Positions 28,430 to 38,964 are shown, counted from the first letter of the stretch. The stretch is DNA of 64,000 nucleotides from Alteromonas sp. KC3 (GCF_016756315.1 NZ_AP024235.1:372001-436000); one strand, 5' to 3'. Numbers and translations are program-made. The notes: generated from the letters alone by a model not told the origin.

Positions 28430-28678
28430 AAAAAGTGTACCGCAAAGGTCAACACGCTCTAGGCTCTACCCTTTTTTGTATTAAACCACTGTCTTAGTGT
28501 AATGACAAAGTCTACGGTAAAGGCCAACGTACACAGCTTAACAGTTTGTATAACAAGGATTGCACCTAAACACGGTTTACCCCACAATAAGCTAGCGGGT
28601 AATTGCGCTAAAATATCTGCTTAGTAATAATAGGTTCTTGCGAACACTTCAGTATAAATAACAAAATGAATAAACATC

Positions 28679-30958
28679 ATGAGTGACGAGATCATCATTA
28701 GCCGCGACGGGGTAGAACAACTTCCTCTGCGACGTTTCACCGAAGACGCTTATCTTAACTATTCCATGTACGTCATCATGGATAGGGCGCTTCCCCATAT
28801 TGCAGACGGCTTAAAGCCTGTGCAGCGTCGAATTATATATGCGATGTCAGATCTTGGCCTAAGCGCGAACGCAAAGTACAAAAAGTCGGCGCGTACGGTG
28901 GGTGACGTGCTAGGTAAATTTCATCCTCATGGTGATTCAGCTTGTTATGAAGCAATGGTGCTCATGGCTCAGCCATTTTCGTACCGTTATCCCTTAGTTG
29001 ACGGTCAAGGCAACTGGGGAGCACCTGACGATCCAAAATCATTTGCTGCGATGCGTTATACCGAGGCAAAGTTGTCACGCTTCGCGGAAGTACTGCTCAA
29101 TGAGTTAGGTCAAGGCACAGTAGATTGGGTCCCTAACTTTGACGGTACCTTAGAAGAGCCAAGTGTATTGCCAGCGCGTTTACCTCATATACTTCTTAAC
29201 GGCGTGACGGGTATTGCCGTGGGCATGGCAACGGATATTCCCCCGCACAACGTGAGAGAACTTGCCAATGCGTGTGCCATGCTACTTGATGACAGCAAGG
29301 CCGAGTTAAAAGATGTGCTTGAGCACGTAAACGGGCCAGATTATCCAACCGAAGCTGAAATCATTACACCGAAAGCGGATATACAAAAACTGTATGAAAC
29401 AGGACGTGGCTCAATAAAAATGCGCGCTGTATATATGGAAGAAAATGGTGATGTCATTATTACCGCACTTCCGCACCAAGCGTCAGGAGCCAAAATTCTT
29501 GAGCAAATAGCCGCACAAATGCAGGCGAAGAAGCTACCGATGGTAAGCGATCTTCGCGATGAATCGGATCATGAAAACCCAACACGTTTGGTCATCACGC
29601 CTCGCTCTAACCGCGTTGATGTAACACAATTAATGCAACATTTATTCGCTACCACCGATTTGGAGAAGAACTATCGTGTGAATTTGAACATGATAGGACT
29701 TGATGGGCGTCCACAAGTGAAAGACTTGCGCACTATCCTGTGGGAGTGGTTGCAATATCGCAAAGACACGGTGACGCGTCGATTGCAGTATCGCTTAGAT
29801 AAAGTGCTTGCTCGACTGCACATTCTAGAAGGTTTGTTAATTGCGTTTTTAAATATCGATGAAGTTATCGAAATTATCCGCACTTACGATAAGCCAAAGC
29901 CAGAATTAATGTCGCGTTTTGGCTTAAGTGATAAACAAGCAGAAGCCATTTTAGAATTGAAACTTCGTCATCTTGCGAAGCTCGAAGAAATGAAAATTAA
30001 GGGTGAGCAAGATGAATTGGCAGCAGAGCGTGACAAGCTTCAGCAATTACTAGGGTCAGATCGTCGCTTGAAGACGCTGATTAAAAAAGAAATTCTCGCT
30101 GACGCTGAAAAATACGGTGACGACCGTCGCTCACCAATTATAGAGCGTGGCGAAGCAAAAGCCCTATCTGAAAAAGAGCTAGTACCTGCTGAATCAGTCA
30201 CAGTTGTACTGTCTGAAAAGGGATGGGCGCGTTGTGCGAAAGGGCATGACATTGATGCAGAAGGTTTAAGCTATAAGGCTGGCGATGCTTACTTATCGAG
30301 TGCTGAAGGTAAAAGTAACCAACCTGCGGTCTTTATGGACACATCAGGGCGTACCTTTGCTTGCGATGCGCATGGGCTTCCATCGGCCAGAAGCCAAGGA
30401 GAGCCGCTAACAGGGCGCTTCAGTATTGTCGGCGGAGAATCCTTCGAACATGTCATTATGGCGCAGGATGAAAGTAAGTTTTTAGTCGGCTCTGATGCAG
30501 GCTACGGCTTTGTGGGTACGTTCAAAGATATGGTAAGCAAAAATAAGGCGGGTAAAGCGTATTTGTCATTGCCCACTGCGGCCAAAGTGATGAAGCCTAC
30601 TGCTGTGTCTAACCCTGAATCTGACTGGTGTTTGAGTATTTCAAACGAAGGTCGTATGTTATTGTTCCCGCTGAAAGACTTACCAAGCCTTGGGAAGGGG
30701 AAAGGGAATAAGCTCATCAATATTCCTTCAGCCAAGGCGAAGTCTCGCGAAGAATTTGTCAAAGTACTGACCGTGGTGCCTGATGGTGCGTCTATCAAAG
30801 TATCAGCAGGCAAGCGCAACATGACGCTTACTGCGGACGATTTAACCCATTATCAAGGCGAACGTGGACGTCGCGGAAACAAACTTCCACGCGGCTTACA
30901 GCGTGTAGACAGCGTTGAAGTGGTCTTCGAGGAAAGTGCTTCTTCAACAGAAGACTGA
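28679..30958 (+). CDS. parC: DNA topoisomerase IV subunit A
   Basis: Type IIA topoisomerase subunit that cleaves and rejoins DNA while decatenating chromosomes. The 759 residues begin [19 protein letters not shown]. The winged-helix region contains [12 protein letters not shown], with Ser87 and Glu91 at the quinolone-resistance positions in the sensitive state, and the active-site Tyr127 in [10 protein letters not shown]. The C-terminal beta-pinwheel region is shorter than in GyrA, matching ParC. No clear ribosome-binding site precedes the ATG. parE is not adjacent; the upstream neighbour is the divergent hybrid kinase plus the inverted-repeat element. Its promoter should lie in 28463-28678. 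Confidence 0.95.
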   Translation: MSDEIIISRDGVEQLPLRRFTEDAYLNYSMYVIMDRALPHIADGLKPVQRRIIYAMSDLGLSANAKYKKSARTVGDVLGKFHPHGDSACYEAMVLMAQPFSYRYPLVDGQGNWGAPDDPKSFAAMRYTEAKLSRFAEVLLNELGQGTVDWVPNFDGTLEEPSVLPARLPHILLNGVTGIAVGMATDIPPHNVRELANACAMLLDDSKAELKDVLEHVNGPDYPTEAEIITPKADIQKLYETGRGSIKMRAVYMEENGDVIITALPHQASGAKILEQIAAQMQAKKLPMVSDLRDESDHENPTRLVITPRSNRVDVTQLMQHLFATTDLEKNYRVNLNMIGLDGRPQVKDLRTILWEWLQYRKDTVTRRLQYRLDKVLARLHILEGLLIAFLNIDEVIEIIRTYDKPKPELMSRFGLSDKQAEAILELKLRHLAKLEEMKIKGEQDELAAERDKLQQLLGSDRRLKTLIKKEILADAEKYGDDRRSPIIERGEAKALSEKELVPAESVTVVLSEKGWARCAKGHDIDAEGLSYKAGDAYLSSAEGKSNQPAVFMDTSGRTFACDAHGLPSARSQGEPLTGRFSIVGGESFEHVIMAQDESKFLVGSDAGYGFVGTFKDMVSKNKAGKAYLSLPTAAKVMKPTAVSNPESDWCLSISNEGRMLLFPLKDLPSLGKGKGNKLINIPSAKAKSREEFVKVLTVVPDGASIKVSAGKRNMTLTADDLTHYQGERGRRGNKLPRGLQRVDSVEVVFEESASSTED

Positions 30959-30971
30959 GTAAACCATGCAT

Positions 30972-31001
30972 AAAAAAAGCGCCGATACAGGCGCTTTTTT
31001 T
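30972..31001 (+). terminator. Terminator after parC
   Basis: AAAAAAAGCGCC, a 6-base loop (GATACA) and GGCGCTTTTTTT form a strong hairpin with a T run 13 bases after the parC stop. Confidence 0.9.
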
Positions 31002-31115
31002 ATGCGTATTGAAAAGCTTTTGTAGATTGACGAATGCTAATTTTACCAGAAAGTTTAAGTTGTTCTTATGCTTAGCTGGACTACACTCATAAAAGAAACT
31101 AAATGAGGAACGTAC

Positions 31116-31655
31116 ATGCTAGGCATAGTTTTTACATCGTTAATTGATATGCTGGAAGAAAAGGTGTCACCAGAGTTTGCTGACGATGTCATTGTTGAAG
31201 CAGAGCTAGAGAATGACGGAGCGTACACAGCGGTTGGTTACTACCCTTTTGAAGAAATGCAGCGCTTGCTCAGCGTTTTAGTGAAAAAAACAGGTAAATC
31301 GGCCAATGAACTTTTATATGATTTTGGCTATTACCTTTTTGGAAAGCTTGGTGCTGTGCACGGCGAAGTGCTCGCAAATGCCAATGGAATGTTAGATATG
31401 CTTGAGCATCTGGATGGCGATATCCATGTGCAGGTGAAGAAGTTATATCCCGATGCGGATCTTCCCCGATTTACGGTGCTTTCACGCACCGATAATGCAA
31501 TGCGTCTTCAATACTACTCAGAGCGAGAACTTTTTTCTTTAGCCGAAGGGCTTATGGATGCCGCTGCCGACTTCTATGGGTGTAAATTAGCGCGGGAAAC
31601 CTATCAGATAGATAAGCCTCATACTTACGAATTTAGCATTTCACTATTGCAGTAA
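31116..31655 (+). CDS. H-NOX haem-nitric oxide/oxygen-binding sensor protein
   Basis: 179-residue stand-alone H-NOX (HNOB) domain, a cytosolic haem sensor of nitric oxide. The proximal haem ligand is His104 in LDGDIHVQVKKLYPDADLP, and the haem-propionate motif YxSxR is Tyr133, Ser135, Arg137 (QYYSERELF). The ATG has GAGGAA about 7 bases upstream. The PAS-GGDEF-EAL gene begins 7 bases after its stop, the well-known bacterial pairing in which NO-bound H-NOX changes the partner's c-di-GMP synthesis or breakdown, often affecting biofilm formation. Whether it also binds oxygen cannot be decided from sequence alone. Confidence 0.92.
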   Translation: MLGIVFTSLIDMLEEKVSPEFADDVIVEAELENDGAYTAVGYYPFEEMQRLLSVLVKKTGKSANELLYDFGYYLFGKLGAVHGEVLANANGMLDMLEHLDGDIHVQVKKLYPDADLPRFTVLSRTDNAMRLQYYSERELFSLAEGLMDAAADFYGCKLARETYQIDKPHTYEFSISLLQ

Positions 31656-31662
31656 TACAGTT

Positions 31663-33819
31663 ATGTCAGGCAAATCGACTTACACAGAAAAGCAATTTGC
31701 CGTTTTGCAAAGGCGGTTAAAACGTCAACGTGTTGCACGGGAGTCAGCGGAAGCTATTCTGACCCAAAAAAGTCTAGACATGTACAACATGCTACAGCAA
31801 AGCAAGCTTGCCCAGAAGAACCTCGAGCTTGCACTGTGGGCGTCACAAGAGTCATTTTGGAGTTGGCAAGCTGAAACGGATGTGATGGAAATCCGTTCTT
31901 TTTCGCTACATTCTGAAAGCGTTTCAACGTGGTCAGGTACGCTTATTCAGTTAATGCGGCGCGTGCATGAAGACGATATGGAGAATTTGCAGTTTCATTG
32001 GACCATGGCACTGCACGGTAATCGTGAGCGCATTGAGTTTTCATTTCGCTTAAAACTAGATCGTGACTACCAGTGGGTACGTTTAAGGGGGCGCGTGCTT
32101 CGACGAGGATTAGCAGGAGAAGCACTTCATATTGTTGGTACCACAAAAGATATCACTCAACAGCGAAAAGCAGAACAATCGTTTCATTTGATGGCCTCTG
32201 CGTTTGCCAGTTCTAGAGAGCCTATGTTGGTACTGACTCCCAACTTGATAATAACGGAGTGCAATGAAGCGTTTATTGAGTTGCTAGGTGCAGGTACAAA
32301 AGAGCAATGTTTAGGTGTAAATTTCAACGAACTATTAACCGAAGAGAAGGTTGATCAAACGCGGTTGGTAGACGAAAAGCAGGTTCGCTTCGAGTCGAAA
32401 GTTGTCACTCAAAAAGGTGAAGGCAAGGTGGTGGATGTTTCACTGGCGCTATTTGACACGTTTCAGCAGGCCTCTTCCTACCTTATCGCGACAATGCGCG
32501 ATATAAGCGATAAGAAACGCAGCGAAATTCGCTTGCGCCAACTGGCACTGCACGACGATTTAACCGGGCTTGCTAATCGAAACGCGTTGCGTGAAGCGGT
32601 GACAAAATATGCGAATGAATCGCAGCACTTTCTACTTGTTTTTGTCGACTTAGACGGTTTTAAAGCGATTAACGACAATGCGGGACACGAACGCGGTGAT
32701 GCCGAGCTACAACGCATTGGTGCTTTACTCACGGGAATGTTCGGCCCAATTGGTGAAGTAGGACGTTGGGGCGGTGATGAGTTCATTGTGGTATTGCCTG
32801 AACAAGACATTGATAGTGTTGTTGAAAAGTCACAGCAATTGATTAAGCAAATAGAAGAAGACGTTATCTACGCGAAAAACACGGAAATGCGTTTATCTGC
32901 AAGCATTGGAATAGCGCAGTACCCTGAGCATAGCGACAGTATAGAAAGCTTAATTCAATGCGCCGATGCGGCCATGTATCAAGCAAAAGAGCTTGGTAAA
33001 GGGCAAGCGTTTGTATACGAACCTGGGTTATATGAAAGTATGACTCAGCAAATCAGCATGGCCAATGACTTACGACGCGCTGTTGAAAATCACTTGCTCG
33101 ATTTTTATATCCAAGGCAAGTATGCATCAAATGGTGAACTAAAAGGGGGAGAGGTACTGTGTCGATGGATATCAGGATTACACGGCGTGGTTTCCCCCAC
33201 CGTTTTTATTCCGATAGCAGAAGAACAGAAACTCGACCGCGCCATAGGCTTGCAAGCGTTAGAGTCTGCTTGTGATTATATTTCCATTATGGAATCACAG
33301 CAGGGCGAAGCTATTCCCATGTCGGTAAACATCACAGCCAATCAGTTGCTAGATTCAAACTTTCCTGATGAAGCTGTGCATATTTGTTCGCTAAGTCATG
33401 TTTCTCCTGAGTGCATCGAACTGGAATTAACAGAATCGGCATTTATTCGCGATGAAAAGCAGGCGCTTCGCGCATTAACCGAACTACGAGAGAGGGGGTT
33501 TAAGTTATCACTTGATGACTTTGGAACCGGATTTTCGTCGTTGAGCTATTTACGTAGCTTTCAATTTGAAGTGGTGAAAGTAGATAGAAGCTTGGTGCAA
33601 GGTATTCACAAAGACAGCAAGGCAAATGCATTGTTTTTAGGGTTAGTTGCGATGCTTAAAAGCTTGCAAATTGATGTGGTCGTTGAAGGTGTGGAACTTG
33701 AATCTTACTTACCGTTTATTGAACAAGCCGACGTGCATTTGATGCAAGGTTTTTATTTTGACAAACCTATGCCTTACGATCAGTTTCTTGCTCGTCACAC
33801 TCACGATCCGTCACGTTAA
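31663..33819 (+). CDS. PAS-GGDEF-EAL c-di-GMP enzyme partnered with H-NOX
   Basis: 718-residue cytoplasmic protein. Two PAS-like domains (about 60-170 and 175-285), GGDEF domain (about 295-455) with intact GGDEF at 370-374, and EAL domain (about 465-715) with GEVLCRW, NITANQL, ELTESAF, DDFGTGFSSL, VKVDRS and VVEGVE. Both catalytic centres therefore look competent. The inhibitory I-site RxxD before GGDEF is absent (GPIG in its place), so product feedback on the cyclase is not expected. An N-terminal basic coiled region (RRLKRQRVARESAEAIL) may mediate dimerisation. Encoded 7 bases after H-NOX, its probable regulator. Confidence 0.9.
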   Translation: MSGKSTYTEKQFAVLQRRLKRQRVARESAEAILTQKSLDMYNMLQQSKLAQKNLELALWASQESFWSWQAETDVMEIRSFSLHSESVSTWSGTLIQLMRRVHEDDMENLQFHWTMALHGNRERIEFSFRLKLDRDYQWVRLRGRVLRRGLAGEALHIVGTTKDITQQRKAEQSFHLMASAFASSREPMLVLTPNLIITECNEAFIELLGAGTKEQCLGVNFNELLTEEKVDQTRLVDEKQVRFESKVVTQKGEGKVVDVSLALFDTFQQASSYLIATMRDISDKKRSEIRLRQLALHDDLTGLANRNALREAVTKYANESQHFLLVFVDLDGFKAINDNAGHERGDAELQRIGALLTGMFGPIGEVGRWGGDEFIVVLPEQDIDSVVEKSQQLIKQIEEDVIYAKNTEMRLSASIGIAQYPEHSDSIESLIQCADAAMYQAKELGKGQAFVYEPGLYESMTQQISMANDLRRAVENHLLDFYIQGKYASNGELKGGEVLCRWISGLHGVVSPTVFIPIAEEQKLDRAIGLQALESACDYISIMESQQGEAIPMSVNITANQLLDSNFPDEAVHICSLSHVSPECIELELTESAFIRDEKQALRALTELRERGFKLSLDDFGTGFSSLSYLRSFQFEVVKVDRSLVQGIHKDSKANALFLGLVAMLKSLQIDVVVEGVELESYLPFIEQADVHLMQGFYFDKPMPYDQFLARHTHDPSR

Positions 33820-33863
33820 ATCTTGCCCATGACGAGCACTAAAATAAGAGGCACTTATTGGCT

Positions 33864-33906
33864 AAAAAAAAAGCCCACACACTGCAATTAAGTGAATGGG
33901 CTTTTT
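33864..33906. terminator. Bidirectional terminator between the GGDEF-EAL and DUF1338 genes
   Basis: AAGCCCA and TGGGCTT form the stem base, with CACT/AGTG pairing further in around GCAATTA. Long A and T runs flank it, so it can serve both convergent transcripts. Confidence 0.75.
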
Positions 33907-33929
33907 GTATGCTTAAGACTTAACGCGAT

Positions 33930-34736
33930 TTATTTGGCGTTAGTGCTTTCAAAGATCTTGTCTGCAGAGGCAGCCACGAAACCTTGGTAACGCTCACCAT
34001 TTGGCATGTCGTAGCGCTGTGCAAATTCATAGAAGCAACTTGGAATTGATACCGTTTCGTCACTGAAGACGACGTCAGCGCGATCAGCCATGGTAGACGA
34101 CTGTGCTAAGAAAACGTCTGGACCACCTTTGATTTCGCCGCCTGATGTATTAAGCACAAAGCCTGCTTCTTTCAATAGGGTATTAACGTCTTCAAGCTCG
34201 TTGGTACGAGTAAGATGGTTTACACTTACCGTAAAGTGGTTCGCACGGAATCCCCATGCCGCCATCCACGCCGCATATTCAGACTCGTTAAGCAGGGTAT
34301 CATATTCTGCTTTTGTCACGTCCCAATGCTTGCCTGAGTACAAAAAGTTATCTGCTTCAACCACTTCAGCTGGCATTTGTTCGACCATTCTTTTGATAAT
34401 GGCTTGCGCATCTTCTGATAGTTCGTTTACACGTAACTCACTGATAAATACTTTAGGCTTGGTATCGTCTGGATGTTCAAAATGCTTTGCCGTTAGCTTT
34501 TTGGCTTCAAAGTCATAGTCGCCTTTCGCTTCGTAGCCCAATGCAAGAAAATGTGCCGCGAGCTTGTCTAGACGCGTTTTATCAAGCGCAAATGTTCTAA
34601 ACGCAACATGGTCGTTAACGATGTCGTTCGTGTTTTCTTCTCCAGCTAACAGCGCGTGAATTTTGTGCGCAGAAGGAGTGATAGTCACGTAATCGTCCCA
34701 CATGTTGCTAAACAACGTATCGATGCTGCTATGCAT
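33930..34736 (-). CDS. DUF1338 family metalloprotein (2-oxoacid dioxygenase/decarboxylase-like)
   Basis: 268-residue protein of the DUF1338 family. Characterised relatives such as HglS are Fe(II) enzymes acting on 2-oxoadipate, but this shorter protein's substrate is unknown. Likely metal ligands are the His in NDHVAFRTF (about residue 43), a second His in FRANHFTVSVNH and a C-terminal Glu in SCFYEFAQR. It lies 100 bp after astD on the same strand, separated by a 31-base hairpin, so it may be expressed with the arginine succinyltransferase genes at a different level. AAAGGA lies 9-10 bases upstream of the ATG. A side role in arginine or 2-oxoacid metabolism is inference from position only. 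Confidence 0.82.
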   Translation of the reverse strand: MHSSIDTLFSNMWDDYVTITPSAHKIHALLAGEENTNDIVNDHVAFRTFALDKTRLDKLAAHFLALGYEAKGDYDFEAKKLTAKHFEHPDDTKPKVFISELRVNELSEDAQAIIKRMVEQMPAEVVEADNFLYSGKHWDVTKAEYDTLLNESEYAAWMAAWGFRANHFTVSVNHLTRTNELEDVNTLLKEAGFVLNTSGGEIKGGPDVFLAQSSTMADRADVVFSDETVSIPSCFYEFAQRYDMPNGERYQGFVAASADKIFESTNAK

Positions 34737-34799
34737 AGTTGTAGGGTCCTTTCTGTCTTCTACTTTTTTTTAAGTAGGTTTGAATATGTAGGGTAATAA

Positions 34800-34830
34800 T
34801 GTGGCTATCACCAATACAGTGTTAGCCACA
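34800..34830 (-). other. Intercistronic hairpin between astD and the DUF1338 gene
   Basis: TGTGGCTA and TAGCCACA form an 8-bp stem, extended after one T/T mismatch by CAC/GTG. No T run follows on the minus strand, so an RNA-processing or partial-termination signal is more likely than a full terminator. Confidence 0.5.
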
Positions 34831-34836
34831 GTAGTA

Positions 34837-36306
34837 TTACATTGTTAAACCAGGGCTTAACGCTCCAGGCATGGTAACTTTTTCAAGTTCCACAGAAGCG
34901 ACTGGATACGCACAGTAATCTGCCGCGTAGAATGCACTGGCGCGGTGGTTACCGCTATCGCCCACGCCACCAAATGGTGCGGCACTGCTGGCACCCGTAA
35001 TTGGGCGGTTCCAGTTAACAATTCCTGCGCGAATACGCGCAAAGAAATAACGATAGTCTTCTTCGTTGTCGCCTAACAGACCCGCTGAAAGACCGAAGCT
35101 GGTATTGTTCGCTTCTTCAATGGCTGCGTCAAAGTCGGTATAACGAATGACTTTAAGTAGTGGGCCAAAGTGCTCTTCATCAGGTAGCGAAGACAGCATG
35201 TCCGTCACATCGATAATCCCCGGAGTTGCGAACCCTTTGTTCTCGACTTTTTGTTCTAAGCGAACTAATACCTTACCGCCAAGGTTTTCTAGCTCTTGTT
35301 GAGCCTTTACCATTAGCGCAGCAGCATTACTTGAAATCATTGCACCCATAAATGGCTGATCTTCAGCGTCGTAATCGCCAACTTTGATGTTTTTAGTAAC
35401 TTCAATTAAACGTGCAAGTATTGCGTCGCCTTGTGCGTCTGCAGGTAAAAACAGGCGACGTGCGCAAGTGCAGCGCTGACCTGAAGTAATAAATGCAGAT
35501 TGCACGATATCATGTACCGCTGCATCAACATCTGCTACATCTTTAACGATTAGTGGGTTATTGCCACCCATTTCAAGGGCTAAAATTTTGCCGGGGTGAC
35601 CTGCAAATTGTTCGTGCAAGATTTTACCCGTGCGCGAACTACCGGTGAAAAATAGACCGTCGATGTCATTGTGAGAAGCAAGCGCTTTGCCCGTTTCAAC
35701 TTCACCCTGTACTAGGTTAAGCACACCGGCCGGTAGACCTGCCGCGTCCCATAGTTTAACCATCTCTTGCGCAACCATTGGGGTTAGGTCGCTTGGTTTA
35801 AATACAACGGTGTTGCCTGCAATCAGTGCAGGTACAATGTGCCCATTAGGAAGATGACCTGGGAAGTTGTAAGGACCAAATACCGCCACCACGCCATGCG
35901 GTTTATGGCGAATAAATGCTTTGCCCACAGGCATGGGGTTTTCAACATTACCGGTACGCTCAAAATACGCTTTTTCTGAGATGCCGATTTTACCTATCAT
36001 GGCGCCCACTTCGGTGGCCGTTTCCCATTCAGGCTTGCCTGTTTCCTTAGCCATCACTTTTGCAAGGTGCGCTTTCGCTTCTTCAAGCTTGGTGCCGTAT
36101 ACCTTGATGATTTCAAGGCGCTCTTCTACGGTTTTCATGCTCCACGCAGGTAATGCGGCACGCGCTGCATTAATCGCATTGTCAATTTGGGTGGCAGTAG
36201 CAGACTTGCCTTCCCAAATTACTTCGTTCTTAGCTGGGTCAATTGACTTAAGGTCATGACCTTGTCCGGCAACCCATTCACCGTTTATAAAATGTGTATG
36301 TAGCAT
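34837..36306 (-). CDS. astD: N-succinylglutamate 5-semialdehyde dehydrogenase
   Basis: NAD-dependent aldehyde dehydrogenase, fourth step of the arginine succinyltransferase (AST) pathway, producing N-succinylglutamate. 489 residues, usual for AstD. The catalytic Cys279 is in GQRCTCARR, the general-base Glu245 in [10 protein letters not shown], and the cofactor stretch is [11 protein letters not shown]. The N-terminus [12 protein letters not shown] is typical of AstD. It follows astA by 14 bp on the same strand. Order of transcription is astC, astA, astD; astB (succinylarginine dihydrolase) and astE are not in the window. Confidence 0.93.
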   Translation of the reverse strand: MLHTHFINGEWVAGQGHDLKSIDPAKNEVIWEGKSATATQIDNAINAARAALPAWSMKTVEERLEIIKVYGTKLEEAKAHLAKVMAKETGKPEWETATEVGAMIGKIGISEKAYFERTGNVENPMPVGKAFIRHKPHGVVAVFGPYNFPGHLPNGHIVPALIAGNTVVFKPSDLTPMVAQEMVKLWDAAGLPAGVLNLVQGEVETGKALASHNDIDGLFFTGSSRTGKILHEQFAGHPGKILALEMGGNNPLIVKDVADVDAAVHDIVQSAFITSGQRCTCARRLFLPADAQGDAILARLIEVTKNIKVGDYDAEDQPFMGAMISSNAAALMVKAQQELENLGGKVLVRLEQKVENKGFATPGIIDVTDMLSSLPDEEHFGPLLKVIRYTDFDAAIEEANNTSFGLSAGLLGDNEEDYRYFFARIRAGIVNWNRPITGASSAAPFGGVGDSGNHRASAFYAADYCAYPVASVELEKVTMPGALSPGLTM

Positions 36307-36320
36307 TGTGGGTGTCCTTA

Positions 36321-37358
36321 TTAGTCTCTAAACGTTACAGGTGCAAAGCGAACTTCTTCACCTTCTTTAACGTTAAGTGCCGCAGCAGCTTGGCGAGACA
36401 ATACAGCAACGTTTTGCTCTTCGCTTACTGTCATCTCGGTGGCTACGGCGCGAAAATCAGAAATTGAGGTGTTGATTATATAATGCGTTTGGCCTTGGGC
36501 CGCTGCACTGTCATCAATAACCACAGGTAGTTTTAAACTCGATTGTGCCGTTCGAATATGGCTAAGGTTTGCTTCTACCGTCGGCCCTGCATCAAAAATG
36601 TCTACGTAACCGCGACATGAAAAGCCTTCTTCTTCAAGAAGCTGTAATGCGGGGCGTGTTTTCTCGTGCACCTCTCCAATCACATCTTGTGCTTCCTTAC
36701 TGAGTAAGTTCACATAGATAGGATATTTAGGCATAAGCTCGGCAATAAATACCTTGTTGCCAATACCCGTTAAGTAATCAGCAGTTGGAAAATCCAACGA
36801 GAAGAAATGCGTTTCAAGCCATTCCCAAAATGGTGAGCGACCTTCTTCGTCACTTACACCACGCATTTCTGCAATAACGGTCTCAGAGAAACGCTCGCGG
36901 TGTTCCATCATGAACAAGAAGCGTACTTTTGATAGAAAGCGTCCGTTAATGCCGCCACGTGCCTGCTCGCGAAGGAACAGTGTACAAATCTCTGTTACGC
37001 CAGTGTAATCGTTACAGAAAGTAAGGATATCCACTGTGTTATGGATGTTAAGCTCACGCGATGCATGTACCACTTTGCTCAAGTGGTAATGATAAAACGC
37101 ATCATCTATGCCAACGGCAGCCTCAATACCTGTCGTACCGACCACCTGGCCGGTGGTGGTATCTTCCATTACAAACAAGTATGACTCATCGCCAGGCTCG
37201 GTAACGTTTGCTTTGTTAAACGCAGTTTCGGCACGATCAATTTTGCGTTGTAGTAACTCGTCGTTAACGGGCAAAGACGTAAAGCCTATGCCCGACTCGA
37301 CAGCTATCTCTTTCAGCGCGTTATAATCTGCTTTTGTGATAGGGCGAATGATATTCAT
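36321..37358 (-). CDS. astA: Arginine N-succinyltransferase
   Basis: Transfers succinyl from succinyl-CoA to arginine, the committed AST step. 345 residues, typical of a single-chain AstA. Recognised by [17 protein letters not shown] at the N-terminus, [11 protein letters not shown], the [16 protein letters not shown] block, [12 protein letters not shown] and the late [14 protein letters not shown]. The C-terminal part (about 290-345) is the family's small beta domain. It sits 20 bp after astC and 14 bp before astD, so the three form one operon. The pathway lets the cell use arginine as a nitrogen source. Confidence 0.92.
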   Translation of the reverse strand: MNIIRPITKADYNALKEIAVESGIGFTSLPVNDELLQRKIDRAETAFNKANVTEPGDESYLFVMEDTTTGQVVGTTGIEAAVGIDDAFYHYHLSKVVHASRELNIHNTVDILTFCNDYTGVTEICTLFLREQARGGINGRFLSKVRFLFMMEHRERFSETVIAEMRGVSDEEGRSPFWEWLETHFFSLDFPTADYLTGIGNKVFIAELMPKYPIYVNLLSKEAQDVIGEVHEKTRPALQLLEEEGFSCRGYVDIFDAGPTVEANLSHIRTAQSSLKLPVVIDDSAAAQGQTHYIINTSISDFRAVATEMTVSEEQNVAVLSRQAAAALNVKEGEEVRFAPVTFRD

Positions 37359-37378
37359 GTTCGCTACTCGTGTTGTAA

Positions 37379-38587
37379 TTATTCGGCGTTTACAACGGCA
37401 GCTACCGCGCGTTCGAAACGTGCAAGACCTTCTTTGATGTCTTCATCTGGAATTACCAGTGATGGCGCGAAACGAACAACGTTCATGCCAGCAACAAGAC
37501 ACATTAGATTCTCTTTTGTTGCCGCCATCATAAAGTCGCGTGCACGACCTTGATATTTTTCATTTAGCGCGCAACCAAGAAGCATCCCTTGACCACGAAC
37601 TTCTTCAAAAACATTGTACTTATCGTTAATCGCTCCAAGCAATTCACGGAACAGTGCTTCTTTCTTAAGAACACCTTCCATAACTTCTGGTGTGTTAACA
37701 ATATCAAATGCTTTTTCTGCCACAGCACACGCTAGTGGGTTACCGCCGTATGTGCTTCCGTGTGTACCTGCCTTCAGATGCGCGCCAATTTTAGTTGTGG
37801 TTAGCATTGCACCAATTGGGAAACCACCGCCAAGTGACTTAGCTGTAGTCAGAATATCTGGTGTTACACCAAGACCCATGTATGCATACAGGTGACCGGT
37901 ACGGCCAACACCTGATTGTACTTCGTCAAAAATAAGTAGTGCGTTGTGCTTGTCACAAAGCTCGCGTACGCCTTTTACAAAGTCAGCATCTGGTGGAATG
38001 ATACCGCCTTCACCTTGCAGCGGCTCCATCATTACCGCACAAGTTTTGTCAGAAATCATTGCTTCAAAGGCAGCAAGGTCGTTGTAATCACAGTGATCTA
38101 CTGCACCTGGCTTAGGACCGAAACCGTCAGAGTAAGCCGCTTGACCACCTACCGTTACGGTAAAGAATGTACGGCCATGGAAGCCTTTATTGAAAGCAAT
38201 AATTTGGTTTTTCTCTTCGCCGAAATTATCTAATGCGAAGCGGCGCGCAAGTTTAAGTGCAGCTTCGTTTGCTTCTGCACCTGAGTTTGCAAAGTAAACC
38301 TTCTCTGCAAACGTCGCATCTGTCAGCTTCTTAGCAAGGCGAAGTGCTGGCTCATTAGTAAATACGTTACTTAAATGCCATAGTTTGCTGCCTTGCTCGG
38401 TTAATGCTTTCACTAGCTCTGGGTGGCAGTGACCTAAAACGTTTACTGCAATACCGCCTGCAAAGTCGATGTACTCAGCACCATCTTGATCCCAAACACG
38501 CGAACCTTCACCACGAACGGGTACCATACCTGCCGGGTTATAGTTAGGAACCATTACATCATCAAATGTAGCGCGAGTTACGTTCAT
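37379..38587 (-). CDS. astC: Succinylornithine/acetylornithine aminotransferase
   Basis: PLP aminotransferase, 402 residues. The PLP lysine is Lys250 in [14 protein letters not shown]; other motifs are [32 protein letters not shown] and [15 protein letters not shown]. The family includes ArgD (biosynthetic) and AstC (catabolic), which are hard to separate by sequence and often interchangeable. Position as first gene of astCAD favours AstC, though it may serve both roles. ATG at 38587 has AGAGGT 6-8 bases upstream; 11 extra codons upstream are not conserved-looking. Confidence 0.88.
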   Translation of the reverse strand: MNVTRATFDDVMVPNYNPAGMVPVRGEGSRVWDQDGAEYIDFAGGIAVNVLGHCHPELVKALTEQGSKLWHLSNVFTNEPALRLAKKLTDATFAEKVYFANSGAEANEAALKLARRFALDNFGEEKNQIIAFNKGFHGRTFFTVTVGGQAAYSDGFGPKPGAVDHCDYNDLAAFEAMISDKTCAVMMEPLQGEGGIIPPDADFVKGVRELCDKHNALLIFDEVQSGVGRTGHLYAYMGLGVTPDILTTAKSLGGGFPIGAMLTTTKIGAHLKAGTHGSTYGGNPLACAVAEKAFDIVNTPEVMEGVLKKEALFRELLGAINDKYNVFEEVRGQGMLLGCALNEKYQGRARDFMMAATKENLMCLVAGMNVVRFAPSLVIPDEDIKEGLARFERAVAAVVNAE

Positions 38588-38717
38588 CTTTGTTACCTCT
38601 GCGTTGGGCGCCAAACACACAATGTGGTTTGCAGTTTGTTACTCTTATGACGAAAGCGTTTATTCTTTTCACAAGCAACAAAAGCTGACTTAGGCGCGTA
38701 AAAACTAATCGAAATTG

Positions 38718-38732
38718 GCTAACAGTATGCCA
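38718..38732 (-). promoter_or_regulatory. Candidate sigma-54 promoter of the ast operon
   Basis: On the minus strand TGGCATACTGTTAGC matches TGGCAC-N5-TTGC except at two positions, with exact GG-to-GC spacing. It lies 130 bases before the astC ATG. The E. coli ast operon is sigma-54/NtrC dependent, which makes this match more credible. I found no strong NtrC dyad upstream. Confidence 0.42.
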
Positions 38733-38941
38733 TTTTTTTTAACATTTGTCTTCACTGTAAATGGCTGTAGCCCTTTATTTATAAGGACTGTGGCTTAATT
38801 TGCATTAAAAGTGAATAACTATTAAATACTGATATATAGCTTTTAGTGTTAACAAGGAATACCAGTACGAGAAAGGCGTAAAGGTACATTGGGGGTCAGT
38901 GTATCCTTACAAAAATTCGCCTGATATTGAGTAAAAAGGTA

Positions 38942-38964
38942 GCACTCATTCGAATAATGAGTGC
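38942..38964 (-). terminator. Terminator after the HDOD gene
   Basis: GCACTCATT-CGAAT-AATGAGTGC, a perfect 9-bp stem; on the minus strand it is followed by TACC and a run of five T. Confidence 0.7.

Larger units (their letters stand above)
28194..28462. repeat. MITE-like nested inverted-repeat element flanked by CTAG
   Basis: The ends 28194-28214 and 28442-28462 are perfect 21-base inverted complements (left end begins CTAGAGCGTGTTGACCTTTG). Complementarity continues imperfectly inward (GTACGTTTTTG against GTACACTTTTTG). Two further foldbacks fill the interior, at 28226-28324 and 28332-28429. If the outer CTAG is a 4-bp target duplication, the element is 261 bp (28198-28458). It has no transposase gene, and the one open frame through it looks incidental. 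It sits between the divergent kinase and parC genes. It could be a non-autonomous transposon or a structured repeat; only one copy is in this window. Confidence 0.75.

Noticed and set aside
28288..28497. 69-codon frame inside and beyond the inverted-repeat element
   Set aside because: It crosses hairpin arms and a terminal repeat and has no transposase motif, so it is taken as incidental.
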